13,542 nucleotides of DNA from UBA1151 sp963579925 (GTDB taxonomy: Bacteria; Chloroflexota; Dehalococcoidia; Lucifugimonadales; Lucifugimonadaceae), in contig CAUZJA010000058.1 of assembly GCA_963579925.1 (NCBI GenBank), positions 1 through 13,542 on the forward strand, in the 5' to 3' direction. A program made the position numbers and the translations under genes. Positions 13,412 to 13,542 of this stretch are shown here, one piece after another (the stretch's first letter is position 1; every line of letters begins with the position of its first letter). Under the pieces are notes generated by a model. It had not been told where the DNA came from and searched no databases. It saw nothing but the letters and a program-made list of their open reading frames with translations.

Positions 13412-13542
13412 CACCTCGTCCCTGAGCTTCCCGTTGAAACTCTCGTTATAGCCGTTCTCCCACGGACTGCCTGGCTCGATGAAGAGCGTCTTCACCCCGA
13501 CTCGCTCCAGCCAGTCCCTAACTACCTTGGCGGTAAATTCAG
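13394..13542 (-). pseudogene. IS3-family transposase (integrase core) fragment, truncated
   Basis: Read from the right edge on the minus strand: EFTAKVVRDWLERVGVKT, then LFIEPGSPWENGYNESFNGK, then LRDE. This is the end of the DDE integrase core of IS3-family transposases (OrfB); the glutamate in YNESFNGKLRDE is the last member of the DDE triad. Intact relatives go on for some 50 residues through a motif like HYNTVRPHSALGY. That part is missing, and from 13411 the sequence turns into the end of a VOC gene, with a stop at 13396-13394. The N-terminal part lies outside the window. The element is therefore cut at its 3' end and cannot encode an active transposase from this copy. Confidence 0.82.

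Overview
The window carries eleven intact or near-intact protein genes, a broken gene fragment at each edge, and an unusually rich set of intergenic palindromic repeats. Base composition is moderately G+C-rich. Enzyme content is dominated by oxidoreductases and small-molecule enzymes: enolase superfamily, ThDP decarboxylase, Ldh2-type dehydrogenase, aldo/keto reductase, SDR, Gfo/Idh/MocA and a gamma-glutamyltransferase-like enzyme. This mix, with many GTG starts, resembles uncultivated marine heterotrophs such as SAR202-group Chloroflexota. That assignment is an inference from gene content only; no rRNA or other phylogenetic marker is present except pyrE. I see no phage genes, CRISPR array, tRNA or rRNA.

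Layout, left to right: (1) 1-227, C-terminal end of a fumarylacetoacetate-hydrolase-family gene with an in-frame TAG. (2) A divergent pair: a mandelate racemase/enolase-superfamily gene (minus, 284-1477) with its own terminator, and a benzoylformate-decarboxylase-like ThDP enzyme (plus, 1615-3279). (3) A convergent gap with palindromic repeats, then a small VOC protein (minus, 3562-3957) divergent from an Ldh2-type malate/lactate dehydrogenase (plus, 4153-5238) that ends in a clear intrinsic terminator. (4) A repeat-bearing gap, then a co-directional plus-strand run with gaps of 58-97 bases: aldo/keto reductase, peptidyl-hydroxyglycine-lyase-like NHL propeller, FlaR-like P-loop protein, NAD-dependent SDR, and GGT-like Ntn hydrolase. 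(5) A 463-base gap bounded internally by a perfect inverted repeat, then a Gfo/Idh/MocA oxidoreductase and pyrE, with related C/T-rich hairpin repeats on both sides of pyrE. (6) On the minus strand at the right edge, an IS3-family transposase fragment that runs in frame into the tail of a second VOC gene.

How the genes may work together (inference): the left half places a racemase/dehydratase of the MdlA superfamily, a 2-hydroxyacid dehydrogenase and an MdlC-like 2-oxoacid decarboxylase side by side, with a FAH-family enzyme and a VOC protein. This is the logic of a mandelate-type pathway (2-hydroxyacid to 2-oxoacid to aldehyde plus CO2), with an aldo/keto reductase nearby that could handle the aldehyde. 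The substrate cannot be read from the sequence. The plus-strand run further right contains two enzymes whose residues point to unexpected chemistry: a stand-alone PAL-like propeller with the key catalytic positions kept, and a GGT-fold enzyme that keeps the nucleophile but lacks the residues that recognise gamma-glutamyl groups.
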